A stretch of 64,000 nt of DNA. Source: Bog-532 sp963720945. Its GTDB lineage: Bacteria > Actinomycetota > Actinomycetes > Streptosporangiales > Streptosporangiaceae. The stretch is from the NCBI GenBank assembly GCA_963720945.1, contig CAVRHH010000008.1, positions 248,001 through 312,000 of the forward strand, in the 5' to 3' direction. Positions 26,473-33,748 of this stretch are shown piece after piece. The translations under genes were made by a program, and so were the position numbers. The notes beneath the pieces are model-generated. The model was not told the origin of the DNA. It worked only from the letters and a program-made list of their open reading frames with translations, and did not search any database. The stretch's first letter is position 1, and every line of letters starts with the position of its first letter.

Positions 26473-26488
26473 TGTGATTCAGGTCACA
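26473..26488. promoter_or_regulatory. CRP-type binding site, perfect palindrome
   Basis: TGTGATTCAGGTCACA fits the TGTGA-N6-TCACA consensus of CRP family regulators exactly. In Mycobacterium tuberculosis whiB1 is a known target of the CRP protein Rv3676, which binds this type of site, so conservation of that control is a reasonable inference. The site lies about 300 bases before the WhiB start, so a long leader or distal promoter would be needed. It also lies 50 bases after the lipid kinase gene. Confidence 0.65.
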
Positions 26489-26620
26489 TTGAATTGACGA
26501 AGATCACTGTTGCGCCCTCTTGCGTTCCCGGCGGCACGCTTGAGAAGCTTTAATCCATGCCGGGCGGGAGCCTTGTCGGGTGTTATCGGCACCAGGCACG
26601 TTTCCCGGATTCCCATCCGT

Positions 26621-26728
26621 GCCTGGGCTAAGGAGCAGCTCCGGGCAGGTCGCCAGCTGGTACAGCTTTACATGGGAAAATCGAACTCGATACGTTGCAT
26701 AGCTCGTGAAATCATTCACAAGCTTTGA
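26621..26728 (+). pseudogene. Possible remnant of a small helix-turn-helix gene
   Basis: The frame ending at TGA 26726-26728 contains AKEQLRAGRQLVQLYMGKSN followed by SIRCIAREIIHKL. This resembles small actinobacterial HTH proteins whose core reads like GRQLVELYxxGxSIRxIAxExGRSYGxVHRLL; here the segment between the two helices' end and the final HKL appears deleted. The base composition is AT-rich and no proper start is present. The resemblance is from memory of the family pattern and could be chance. Confidence 0.3.
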
Positions 26729-26790
26729 TAACCGGACGCACGGGGCCAAAGCAGCCGACGTGCGCCGTCGCGCCCCGAAGGAGTGACCTC

Positions 26791-27060
26791 ATGGACTGGC
26801 GCCATAACGCCGCCTGCCGTGACGTAGATCCTGAGCTGTTCTTCCCGATCGGGAACACCGGTCCTGCGCTTCTCCAGATCGACGAAGCGAAGCGCGTTTG
26901 TCATCGTTGTCCGGTGATGGACTCGTGCCTGCACTGGGCGATCGACTCTGGCCAGGACGCCGGCGTGTGGGGCGGCATGAGCGAGGACGAACGGCGGGCC
27001 CTGAAGCGGCGCACGCTGAGGCTCCGCGCCCGCGCACACGCGCAGACCGTATCCGGCTGA
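26791..27060 (+). CDS. whiB1: WhiB family iron-sulfur transcription factor (WhiB1/WblE type)
   Basis: An 89-residue protein with the four cluster-binding cysteines Cys9, Cys37, Cys40 and Cys46 (C-x27-C-x2-C-x5-C), the G-V-W-G-G turn at 58-62, and the basic C-terminal DNA-contact helix KRRTLRLRARAHA. The N-terminal MDWRHNAACRDVDPELFFPI and GNTGPALLQIDEAK are those of WhiB1/WblE, which binds a nitric-oxide-sensitive 4Fe-4S cluster and sigma region 4 in mycobacteria. ATG 26791 follows GAAGGAG. The divergent/convergent neighbours (pdtaS and a biotin carrier gene close by) match the M. tuberculosis whiB1 locus. Confidence 0.93.
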   Translation: MDWRHNAACRDVDPELFFPIGNTGPALLQIDEAKRVCHRCPVMDSCLHWAIDSGQDAGVWGGMSEDERRALKRRTLRLRARAHAQTVSG

Positions 27061-27084
27061 TATCCCGCGGCTGACGCCGCACCG

Positions 27085-27122
27085 CCTCGCAGCTCCCGCC
27101 GGGCCTCGCAGCTCCCGCCGGG
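27085..27122. repeat. 19-bp direct tandem duplication after whiB1
   Basis: CCTCGCAGCTCCCGCCGGG occurs exactly twice in tandem at 27085-27103 and 27104-27122, between the convergent ends of whiB1 and the histidine kinase gene. No hairpin terminator is evident beside it. Confidence 0.85.
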
Positions 27123-27157
27123 GGCGGGCGGCCCCGTCCCGGCGGGAAGCGCCTGGG

Positions 27158-28681
27158 CTATTCGCCGCTGACGGGCCCGGGGCGGTCGTCCTCCTCCACC
27201 GGCAGGTCGACGAGCGCCTGCGTACCGCCCTCTGCCCGGGGCGTGATCTCCAGCTTGCCGCCCAGCTCGCCGACCACCAGCGTCCGGACGATCTGCAGCC
27301 CGAGCGAGCTGGACGACTCGGGATCGAAATCCTCCGGCAGCCCGACGCCGTCGTCGACGACCACGACCGTCAGCCGGTCCGGCCCGCGGACGGCGCTGAC
27401 CTCCACGCTGCCGGTGGACCGCTGCGTCTCCCCGGCCACCGGCTCGGGGTAGGCAAAGCCATGCTGCAGCGCGTTCTGCAGCAGTTCGGTCAGTACCAGC
27501 GCCAGCGGCATCGCTATGTACGCCGGCAGCGGTCCGAACGTGCCGGTCAGCTTGGGGGTGACCCGGATCTCGGTTCCGGCGACCTCGGAGGCCATCATCA
27601 CGACGCGGTCCGCGACCTCGTCGAAGGCGACGATCTCATCGGGTGCGTGCGACAGCGTCTCGTGCACGATCGCGATCGAGCCGACGCGGCGCACCGCGTC
27701 CTCGAGGGCCGCCCGTGCCTCCGGGCCGCGGAGCCTGCGGGCCTGCAGCCGGAGCAGCGCGGCCACCGTCTGCAGGTTGTTCTTGACGCGGTGATGGATC
27801 TCCCGGATCGTCGCGTCCTTGGTCATCAGCTCGCGTTCGCGGCGGCGCAGCTCGGTCACGTCGCGCACCAGGACTAGGGCCCCGGTCCGGCTGCCGCCCA
27901 CGATGAGCGGGATCGAGCGCAGCTGGACGATCGACCCGTTGCCGTCCATCTCCGCGTCGCGCGGGACCCGGCCGTACGCCACCAGCATCAGCGACTCGTC
28001 GAGCGGGCCGCCGCAGGAGGCGCACAGCTTCGCGGTCAGCGGCCCCAGCTCCGCACCCACCAGATCCGTGGCCAGCCCGAGCCGGCGGAAGGCCGACAGC
28101 GCGTTGGGGCTCGCGTACGTGACGCGCCCGGCGCGGCCGAGCCGGAGCAGGCCGTCACCGACGCGCGGCGAGCGGGCCAGCGTGGCCTGCTCGCCGCCGA
28201 ACGGGAACGTTCCCTCGGCCACCATCCGGGCCAGGTCGTCGGCACCCTGCAGGTACGTCAGCTCCAGACGGCTCGGCGTGCGGGCGGAGTTGAGGTTGGT
28301 GTTCCGCTCGATCACGGCGATCACCCGGCCCGCGCGGGTCACCGGGATGGTTTCGGCGCGCACGGGCACGCCCGTCGTCCAGTCCGGGTCACTCTCCCGC
28401 CAGATCCTGCGCTCGTCCCGCGCCGTCTCCAGCAGCGTCCTGACCCCCGGCTGGGCCAGCGTCCCGACAACGTCGTCCTGGAACGAGGTGGGGCCGGTGG
28501 TCGGGCGCATCTGGGCCAGCGCCACCCAGCCACTGCCGTCACGTACCGCTGCCCACAGGATGAGATCGGCGAACGACAAGTCGGCCAGGAGCTGCCAATC
28601 CGAGACCAGCGCGTGCAGGCACTCCAGATCTGCGCTCGTCAGGTTGGTATGGCGGCTAGCCAGGTCGGCGAGGGTGGGCAC
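27158..28681 (-). CDS. pdtaS: Sensor histidine kinase, PdtaS type (HisKA_2)
   Basis: About 507 residues. The N-terminal GAF-like part (VSDWQLLADLSFADLILWAA), a PAS-like part (GRVTYASPNALSAFRRLGL), then the HisKA_2 box TIREIHHRVKNNLQTVAALL with the phospho-accepting His near 296, and a HATPase domain (LTELLQNALQHGF, VVVDDGVGLPEDF, SLGLQIVRTLV). No transmembrane segment, so it is cytosolic. PdtaS phosphorylates the RNA-binding antiterminator PdtaR, which is not in this window. The gene faces whiB1, as in M. tuberculosis, which supports orthology. GTG 28681 matches the family start VPTLADL; GTG 28708 is an in-frame alternative. Confidence 0.88.
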   Translation of the reverse strand: MPTLADLASRHTNLTSADLECLHALVSDWQLLADLSFADLILWAAVRDGSGWVALAQMRPTTGPTSFQDDVVGTLAQPGVRTLLETARDERRIWRESDPDWTTGVPVRAETIPVTRAGRVIAVIERNTNLNSARTPSRLELTYLQGADDLARMVAEGTFPFGGEQATLARSPRVGDGLLRLGRAGRVTYASPNALSAFRRLGLATDLVGAELGPLTAKLCASCGGPLDESLMLVAYGRVPRDAEMDGNGSIVQLRSIPLIVGGSRTGALVLVRDVTELRRRERELMTKDATIREIHHRVKNNLQTVAALLRLQARRLRGPEARAALEDAVRRVGSIAIVHETLSHAPDEIVAFDEVADRVVMMASEVAGTEIRVTPKLTGTFGPLPAYIAMPLALVLTELLQNALQHGFAYPEPVAGETQRSTGSVEVSAVRGPDRLTVVVVDDGVGLPEDFDPESSSSLGLQIVRTLVVGELGGKLEITPRAEGGTQALVDLPVEEDDRPGPVSGE

Positions 28682-28807
28682 CCTTCCATCATCGCACCCG
28701 CGGGCCACTGATTCCCGCCGTGCGCGGGTTCCCGTTCCCGCCGTGCGCGGATTCCCGGACCCTCCCCCTTGACGGCGGCCGCACGCTGGGAAAACCTATC
28801 AGAACCC

Positions 28808-30040
28808 ATGAAGCCGCACCCCCTGCCACCAGCAGCACAGCCGCCCCGGCGGCAGGCGCGACCCGATCCGCTGGCAATGCTCCAGCAGGCCGCGCAGGCC
28901 CGCCAGGCCGGCGGCCTGGGCCGGCACCTGCACGCTCGTGCACCCGGCGCGGGCGGGATCGTCGACCTGGCGTCCAACGACTACCTGGGGCTGTCCGGGG
29001 ACCAGCGGCTGGCCGAGGCGGCGGCCGCCGCGGCGCGCCGGTGGGGTACCGGTTCCACCGGATCACGCCTGGTCACCGGGACGACGGAGCTGCACACCCA
29101 GCTGGAAGACGAGCTGGCCGCCTTCTCCGGGGCGGCCGCCGCGCTCGTCTTCTCCTCGGGGTACCTGGCCAACCTCGCGGTCATCCCGGCCCTGGCGCAG
29201 GCCCTCGGTACCGGCCGCGCCGGGACGGGCGTCCTCATCGTTTCCGACGCCGCCAACCACGCCTCGCTGATCGACGCCTGCCGGCTGACCCGTGCCCGCG
29301 TCGTGGTCACCCCGCACGCCGACCCCCGCGCGGTCGAGCAGGCCCTCGCCCGCCGCACCGAGCCCACGGCCATCGTGGTGAGCGACACGGTGTTCTCCGT
29401 CACCGGGGACCAGGCGCCCGTCGCCGAACTGCACCAGGCCGCTCGCGCCCACCAGGCGCTGCTCGTGCTGGACGAGGCACACGCGTTCGGCGTGCTCGGC
29501 CCGGGAGGCCGCGGCGTGGCCGCCGCGGCCGGTATCGCGGGCGACCCGCACGTCGTCAGGACACTCACGCTGTCCAAGTCGCTGGCCGGCCAGGGCGGCG
29601 CGGTCACCGGCGCCGCCGGGATCATCGGCACCCTCATCGACGTGGGGCGCGCGTTCATTTTCGACACGGGCCTGGCCCCGCCGAGCGTGGCGGCGGCCCG
29701 CAGCGCGCTGGCCATCATCCGCGACGAGCCAGGCCTCGGGCGGCGCGCCCAGGCCAACGCGCAGCGCCTCGCGGCCATGGCCGCGGAGCTGGGCTTTCAG
29801 GTTCCGCCGCCGGCCGCTGCCGTGGTCCGGATCACGATCGGCGAGCCCGGCGCCGCCCTTGAGGCCCAGCGGATCTGCGCTCGTTCCGGCGTCCGCGCGG
29901 GGTGCTTCCGGCCGCCCTCGGTTCCGGCCGGCCAGGCGTGCCTGCGCCTGACGGCGCGGGCCAACCTCACAGAAGTTGACCTCGCTTCGGCATTCCGCGC
30001 ACTGGGTGCGGTGAGAGATCATGTCCGGATAACCGCATGA
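28808..30040 (+). CDS. bioF: 8-amino-7-oxononanoate synthase
   Basis: About 410 residues, a fold-type I PLP enzyme that condenses pimeloyl-ACP/CoA with alanine in biotin synthesis. Landmarks: VDLASNDYLGLSGDQRL, GTGSTGSRLVTGTTELHTQLE, DAANHASLIDACRL, LLVLDEAHAFGVLGPGGRG and the lysine in LTLSKSLAGQGG (about Lys257). The start at ATG 28808 has no Shine-Dalgarno sequence, and TTGACG at 28769-28774 with an AT-rich CCTATC near 28795-28800 lies just upstream, so a leaderless message is possible. It overlaps the GntR-type gene frame and is followed by bioD, forming a bioF-gntR-bioD operon. bioA and bioB are not nearby. Confidence 0.9.
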   Translation: MKPHPLPPAAQPPRRQARPDPLAMLQQAAQARQAGGLGRHLHARAPGAGGIVDLASNDYLGLSGDQRLAEAAAAAARRWGTGSTGSRLVTGTTELHTQLEDELAAFSGAAAALVFSSGYLANLAVIPALAQALGTGRAGTGVLIVSDAANHASLIDACRLTRARVVVTPHADPRAVEQALARRTEPTAIVVSDTVFSVTGDQAPVAELHQAARAHQALLVLDEAHAFGVLGPGGRGVAAAAGIAGDPHVVRTLTLSKSLAGQGGAVTGAAGIIGTLIDVGRAFIFDTGLAPPSVAAARSALAIIRDEPGLGRRAQANAQRLAAMAAELGFQVPPPAAAVVRITIGEPGAALEAQRICARSGVRAGCFRPPSVPAGQACLRLTARANLTEVDLASAFRALGAVRDHVRITA

Positions 30041-30057
30041 GCGGGAAGGAAGTGGCC

Positions 30058-30915
30058 ATGACCGTCTCCCCCGTCCCGATGTCCTCGGTCCCGCCGGAGA
30101 AGGCCAGCGTGCGCGGCCGTCATCAGGCCACGGCGGGAAACCCGGCCACGGCCCCGGCCAGCGAGAACGCGCCCGGCGTGGTGCTGCCGAGCCCACTGCC
30201 CCGGCTGCCCAAGTACTACACGGTCAAGCGCCAGCTGCTCGAGCTCATCGACACGATGACGCCCGGCAGCCCGGTCCCGCCGGAACGCGAGCTCGCCCGC
30301 GACTACGGTACGTCACGCACCACGGTCCGGCAGGCGCTGGCGGAACTGGTGGTCGAGGGACGCCTGCTTCGCCGGCAGGGCAAGGGCACGTTCGTGGCCA
30401 AGCCCAAGGTGGCGCAGTCGCTGGAGCTGGCCAGTTACACCGAAGGCATGCGGGCGCACGGCCTGCACCCGCAGACGAGAATCCTCGAGATCGGCTACAT
30501 CGCCGCCGACGAGGACCTCGCCCTGCTGCTGGGCATCCGGCCGGGCGGCCGGGCGCTGCGCATCCACCGGCTGCGGCTGGCCGACGGCGAGCCGATGTCG
30601 GTGGACACCTCCCACCTGCCCGCCCGCCGTTTCCCGGGGCTGCGCAAGCAGCTCAACCGGCACAGCTCGCTGTACGAGGCCTTGGCCTCCGCCTACGGCG
30701 TCCGGCTGACCGAGGCGGAGGAAACAATCGAGACCGTGCTGGCCGACCCGCATACCGCCGACCTGCTGGCCGTCGACGCCGGCATGCCGCTGCTGCTGCT
30801 GTCCCGGCACGCGGTGGACGTGACCGGCGAGCCGGTCGAGTGGGCCCAGTCCTGGTACCGCGGCGACCGGTACAAGTTCGTCACCCGGCTGCGGCGGTTA
30901 CCTGGGTGGGACTGA
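30058..30915 (+). CDS. GntR family regulator, HutC/UTRA subfamily
   Basis: About 285 residues. The winged HTH (about 50-115) contains VPPERELARDYGTSRTTVRQALAELVVEGRLLRRQGKGTFVA in pieces; the UTRA ligand domain follows with LASYTEGMRAHGLHP, ALRIHRLRLADGEPMSVDTSHLP and the C-terminal VEWAQSWYRGDRYKFV. UTRA proteins bind small metabolites, often sugar phosphates. Its place between bioF and bioD, coupled to bioD by a 10-base overlap, suggests either biotin-linked control or simple co-transcription. ATG 30058 has GGAAGGAAG upstream; ATG 30037 overlaps the bioF stop and is possible. The first 45 residues look disordered. Confidence 0.87.
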   Translation: MTVSPVPMSSVPPEKASVRGRHQATAGNPATAPASENAPGVVLPSPLPRLPKYYTVKRQLLELIDTMTPGSPVPPERELARDYGTSRTTVRQALAELVVEGRLLRRQGKGTFVAKPKVAQSLELASYTEGMRAHGLHPQTRILEIGYIAADEDLALLLGIRPGGRALRIHRLRLADGEPMSVDTSHLPARRFPGLRKQLNRHSSLYEALASAYGVRLTEAEETIETVLADPHTADLLAVDAGMPLLLLSRHAVDVTGEPVEWAQSWYRGDRYKFVTRLRRLPGWD

Positions 30916-31604
30916 TCGTTGTCAGCGGAACGGGAACGGGCGTCGGCAAGACCGTCACCACGGCGGCTGTCGCGGCGCTCGCCGGCTCCCGGGCCGAACG
31001 CGTCGCCGTGGTCAAGCCGGCCCAGACCGGCGAGCCGCCAGGAGCCCCGGGTGATCTGGCCGCGGTCGCCGCGTGCACCGGCCTGACCGACCTGCACGAG
31101 CTCGCCCGCTATCCGGACCCGCTGTCCCCCGAGGCGGCCGCGCGGTCCGCGGGACGTCCTCCGCTGGACCTGCGGGCGGCGGCGAGCTACATCGCGGCGC
31201 TGGCCGAGGACCGGGATCTGGTCATCGTGGAGGGAGCCGGGGGGCTGCTGGTGCGGTACGACCCGGCCGGGTCGACCATCGCGGACCTGGCCGGCATGCT
31301 GGACGCGCCGGTGCTCATCGTGACCGCGGCCGGCCTGGGCACGCTCAACCACACGGCCCTCACCCTGGAGGCGCTGGCCGCGCGCAAACTCCGCCGCGCG
31401 GGCGTGGTCATCGGCAGCTGGCCCGCCGCGCCGGGCCTGGCTGAGCGGTCGAATCTGAGCGACCTGGCCACCCTGGCCGGCCAGCCGCTGGCCGGCCGGC
31501 TGCCGGAGGGATCCGGGCGGCTGGCCGGCCGCGCCTTCCTCGGCCTCGCCCGGCGCAGCCTGGCCCCCGCGCTCGGCGGAACGTTCGCGCCGGACGCCGG
31601 CTAG
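30906..31604 (+). CDS. bioD: ATP-dependent dethiobiotin synthetase
   Basis: About 232 residues. The P-loop is SGTGTGVGKTV at residues 7-17; VAVVKPAQTGE carries the catalytic lysine region, and VIVEGAGGLLVRYD the Walker-B-like loop. The enzyme closes the ureido ring of dethiobiotin from diaminopelargonate, CO2 and ATP, the penultimate step of biotin synthesis. GTG 30906 starts ten bases inside the GntR-type gene, so translation is coupled. The biotin carrier gene encoded at 33456-33668 is a likely end user of the cofactor. Confidence 0.92.
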   Translation: MGLIVVSGTGTGVGKTVTTAAVAALAGSRAERVAVVKPAQTGEPPGAPGDLAAVAACTGLTDLHELARYPDPLSPEAAARSAGRPPLDLRAAASYIAALAEDRDLVIVEGAGGLLVRYDPAGSTIADLAGMLDAPVLIVTAAGLGTLNHTALTLEALAARKLRRAGVVIGSWPAAPGLAERSNLSDLATLAGQPLAGRLPEGSGRLAGRAFLGLARRSLAPALGGTFAPDAG

Positions 31605-31686
31605 CCGGAATCCGGGCCGCCGCCACCGCACCGGGGGGACGCCCCGGCTCTCCCCCGGCCGGTTAACTCACTGGTAACATCGCCGC

Positions 31687-33399
31687 GTGAGCGATGACGC
31701 ACCGTCCCCCCGGGCCCTCGCCGGGCACGGGGGGACGCTGGCGGCCGAGGCGGCCCGGCGGCACGGCGTCACGGCCATGTTCACGCTGTCCGGGGGGCAC
31801 GTCTTCCCGCTCTACGACGCGGCGGTGCACGCGGACCCGCCGCTCCGGCTGATCGACGTCCGGCACGAGCAGACGGCGGTGTTCGCCGCGGAAGCGACGG
31901 CCCGGCTGACCCGGGCCCCGGGCCTGGCCGTGGTGACGGCCGGCCCCGGCGTGACCAACAGCCTCAGCGCGATCGTGACCGCGCACTTCAACGGCGCGCC
32001 GGTCGTCGTGCTGGCCGGCCGTGCCCCCGACTACCGCTGGGGGGCGGGCAGCCTGCAGGAGATCGACCATCCGCCGCTGCTGGCCCCGGTGACCAAGCGG
32101 GCCTGGACCGAGCACTCGACCGCGCGGGTGGCCGCGTCGGCGGACGAGGCCTTCCGGCTGGCGGCCGCGCCGCACCGCGGGCCGGTGTTCCTCGACGTGT
32201 CGCTCGAGGCGCTGTACGACAAGGCCGAGGCGGAGCTGCCCGCCGCCGCCGCGGCGCCGCGGCCCGGGCCGGAGCCGGCGGCGATCAGCCAGATCGCCGG
32301 GCTGCTGGCCGTGGCGGAGCGCCCGGTCCTGGTGCTCGGCTCAGACGTCTGGATGGACGGCGCGGAGTCCGCGGCCCGCCAGGCCGCCGAGCAGCTGCAG
32401 CTCCCGGTCATCGCCAACGGCCAGGGCCGCGGCATCATCCCGCCAGGCCATCCGCTGCTGGTCACCCGGGCCCGCTCGACGGCGTTCCGGGAGGCGGACC
32501 TGGTGCTGGTGGCCGGCGCGCCGCTGGACTTCCGGCTCGGCTACGGGCAGTTCGGCCAGGGCGACGCTGCCGCCCGGGTCGTGCACGTGGCCGACTCTCC
32601 CGGCCAGCTCGCGGCGCACTGCCCGCTGGCCGGGTCCGCGGCCGGTGATCTCAGCGCGTTCTTCACCGGGCTGGCCGCCGAGCTCGGCGCGCCCCCGGCC
32701 CGGCAGGGCGAGCAGGCCCGGCAGGGCGAGCAGGCCCGGCAGGGCGCCCGCGGCCGGCCGGACTGGCTGGCCCGGCTGCAGGAGGCGGCGCGGGCCGCGA
32801 TCGCCGCGGACGCCGGCCTGCTGGCCAGCGACGCGCGGCCCATCCACCCGATGCGGATCTACGGCGAGCTGACCCGGCTGCTCGCGGACGACGCCGTGGT
32901 GATCGGCGACGGCGGGGACTTCATCTCGTTCGCCGGTAAGTACGTGGAGCCCGCCCGGCCGGGGCACTGGCTCGACCCGGGCCCGTTCGGCTGCCTGGGC
33001 ACCGGCCTCGGCTACGCGATCGCGGCCCGGCTGGCCCGGCCGTCGGCGCAGGTGGTGCTGCTGCTCGGGGACGGGGCGGCCGGTTTCTCGCTGATGGACG
33101 CGGACACCCTGGTCCGGCACGGTCTGCCGGTCGTCATGATCTGCGGCAACAACGGCGGCTGGGGACTGGAGAGGCACCCGATGCGCGCCCTGTACGGGTA
33201 CGACGTCGCCGCCGGACTGCAGCCGGCCTGCCGCTACGACGAGGTGGTGCGCGCCCTCGGCGGCGCAGGCGAACTGGTCACCGAGCCGGGCCAGATCGGC
33301 CCGGCACTGCGGCGGGCCCTGGCCGCGGGCTCCCCGTACCTGGTCAATGTGATCACCGACCCGGAGATTGCCTACCCGCGCTCGACCACCGGCGTATGA
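31687..33399 (+). CDS. Thiamine-diphosphate-dependent enzyme, acetolactate synthase-like
   Basis: A 570-residue enzyme of the pyruvate-oxidase/acetolactate-synthase family. The cofactor-activating Glu61 is in DVRHEQTAVFAAEATARL; AGPGVTNSLSAI follows; the ThDP/Mg motif is LLGDGAAGFSLMDADTLVRH ending ICGNNGG. It lacks features that would settle the substrate; oxalyl-CoA decarboxylase, acetolactate synthase and benzaldehyde-lyase-like enzymes share this layout. A linker near residue 340 holds the repeat QARQGE three times, encoded by an 18-bp tandem repeat at 32699-32748. GTG 31687 has no strong ribosome site. It stands alone between bioD and the convergent carrier-protein gene. Confidence 0.8.
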   Translation: MSDDAPSPRALAGHGGTLAAEAARRHGVTAMFTLSGGHVFPLYDAAVHADPPLRLIDVRHEQTAVFAAEATARLTRAPGLAVVTAGPGVTNSLSAIVTAHFNGAPVVVLAGRAPDYRWGAGSLQEIDHPPLLAPVTKRAWTEHSTARVAASADEAFRLAAAPHRGPVFLDVSLEALYDKAEAELPAAAAAPRPGPEPAAISQIAGLLAVAERPVLVLGSDVWMDGAESAARQAAEQLQLPVIANGQGRGIIPPGHPLLVTRARSTAFREADLVLVAGAPLDFRLGYGQFGQGDAAARVVHVADSPGQLAAHCPLAGSAAGDLSAFFTGLAAELGAPPARQGEQARQGEQARQGARGRPDWLARLQEAARAAIAADAGLLASDARPIHPMRIYGELTRLLADDAVVIGDGGDFISFAGKYVEPARPGHWLDPGPFGCLGTGLGYAIAARLARPSAQVVLLLGDGAAGFSLMDADTLVRHGLPVVMICGNNGGWGLERHPMRALYGYDVAAGLQPACRYDEVVRALGGAGELVTEPGQIGPALRRALAAGSPYLVNVITDPEIAYPRSTTGV

Positions 33400-33455
33400 C
33401 CGCTCCCCGCGGCACGCCCGGCCGCGGGGGCCGGCCCGGCACGCGGGCCAGACGC

Positions 33456-33668
33456 TCAGTCGAGCACGGCGATCAGGTCGCCCTCCTGGATGACGTCGCC
33501 CTCGGCGACGTGCAGCTTGGACACGGTACCCGCGTCCTCCGCGAGCACGGGGATCTCCATCTTCATGGATTCCAGGATCACCAGGGTGTCACCGGCACCG
33601 ACCTGCTGGCCCTCCGCGGCGACCACTTTCCAGACGTTCGCGACCATCTCCGCTCGGACCTCCGCCAC
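33456..33668 (-). CDS. Small biotin carboxyl carrier protein
   Basis: A 70-residue biotinyl domain: the modified lysine is Lys36 in ILESMKMEIPVLAEDAG, flanked by the usual hammerhead strands, with VAEGDVIQEGDLIAVLD at the end. It matches the free-standing actinobacterial carrier exemplified by M. tuberculosis TB7.3 (Rv3221c), whose gene also lies beside pdtaS and whiB1. It should carry carboxyl groups for an acyl-CoA carboxylase encoded elsewhere. GTG 33668 follows AAGGGAG. On this strand it lies 80 bases after two HD-domain genes and may be their last cistron. Confidence 0.9.
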   Translation of the reverse strand: MAEVRAEMVANVWKVVAAEGQQVGAGDTLVILESMKMEIPVLAEDAGTVSKLHVAEGDVIQEGDLIAVLD

Positions 33669-33748
33669 CGCTGCTCCCTTCCTCGGCCGGGCGCCGCCGC
33701 CGGCCCGGTGCTGCCCGGCATTGAGCAGCATAGGCCCGCCGGGGCCGG

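Larger units (their letters stand above)
26422..26790. other. Long intergenic region upstream of whiB1
   Basis: About 370 bases, visibly more AT-rich than the surroundings, holding the CRP-type palindrome at 26473-26488, a possible HTH gene remnant at 26621-26728, and a small dyad GTGAA-ATCA-TTCAC at 26706-26719. A TTGACG at 26494-26499 could be a -35 element but no good -10 follows it at the normal distance. Confidence 0.6.
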
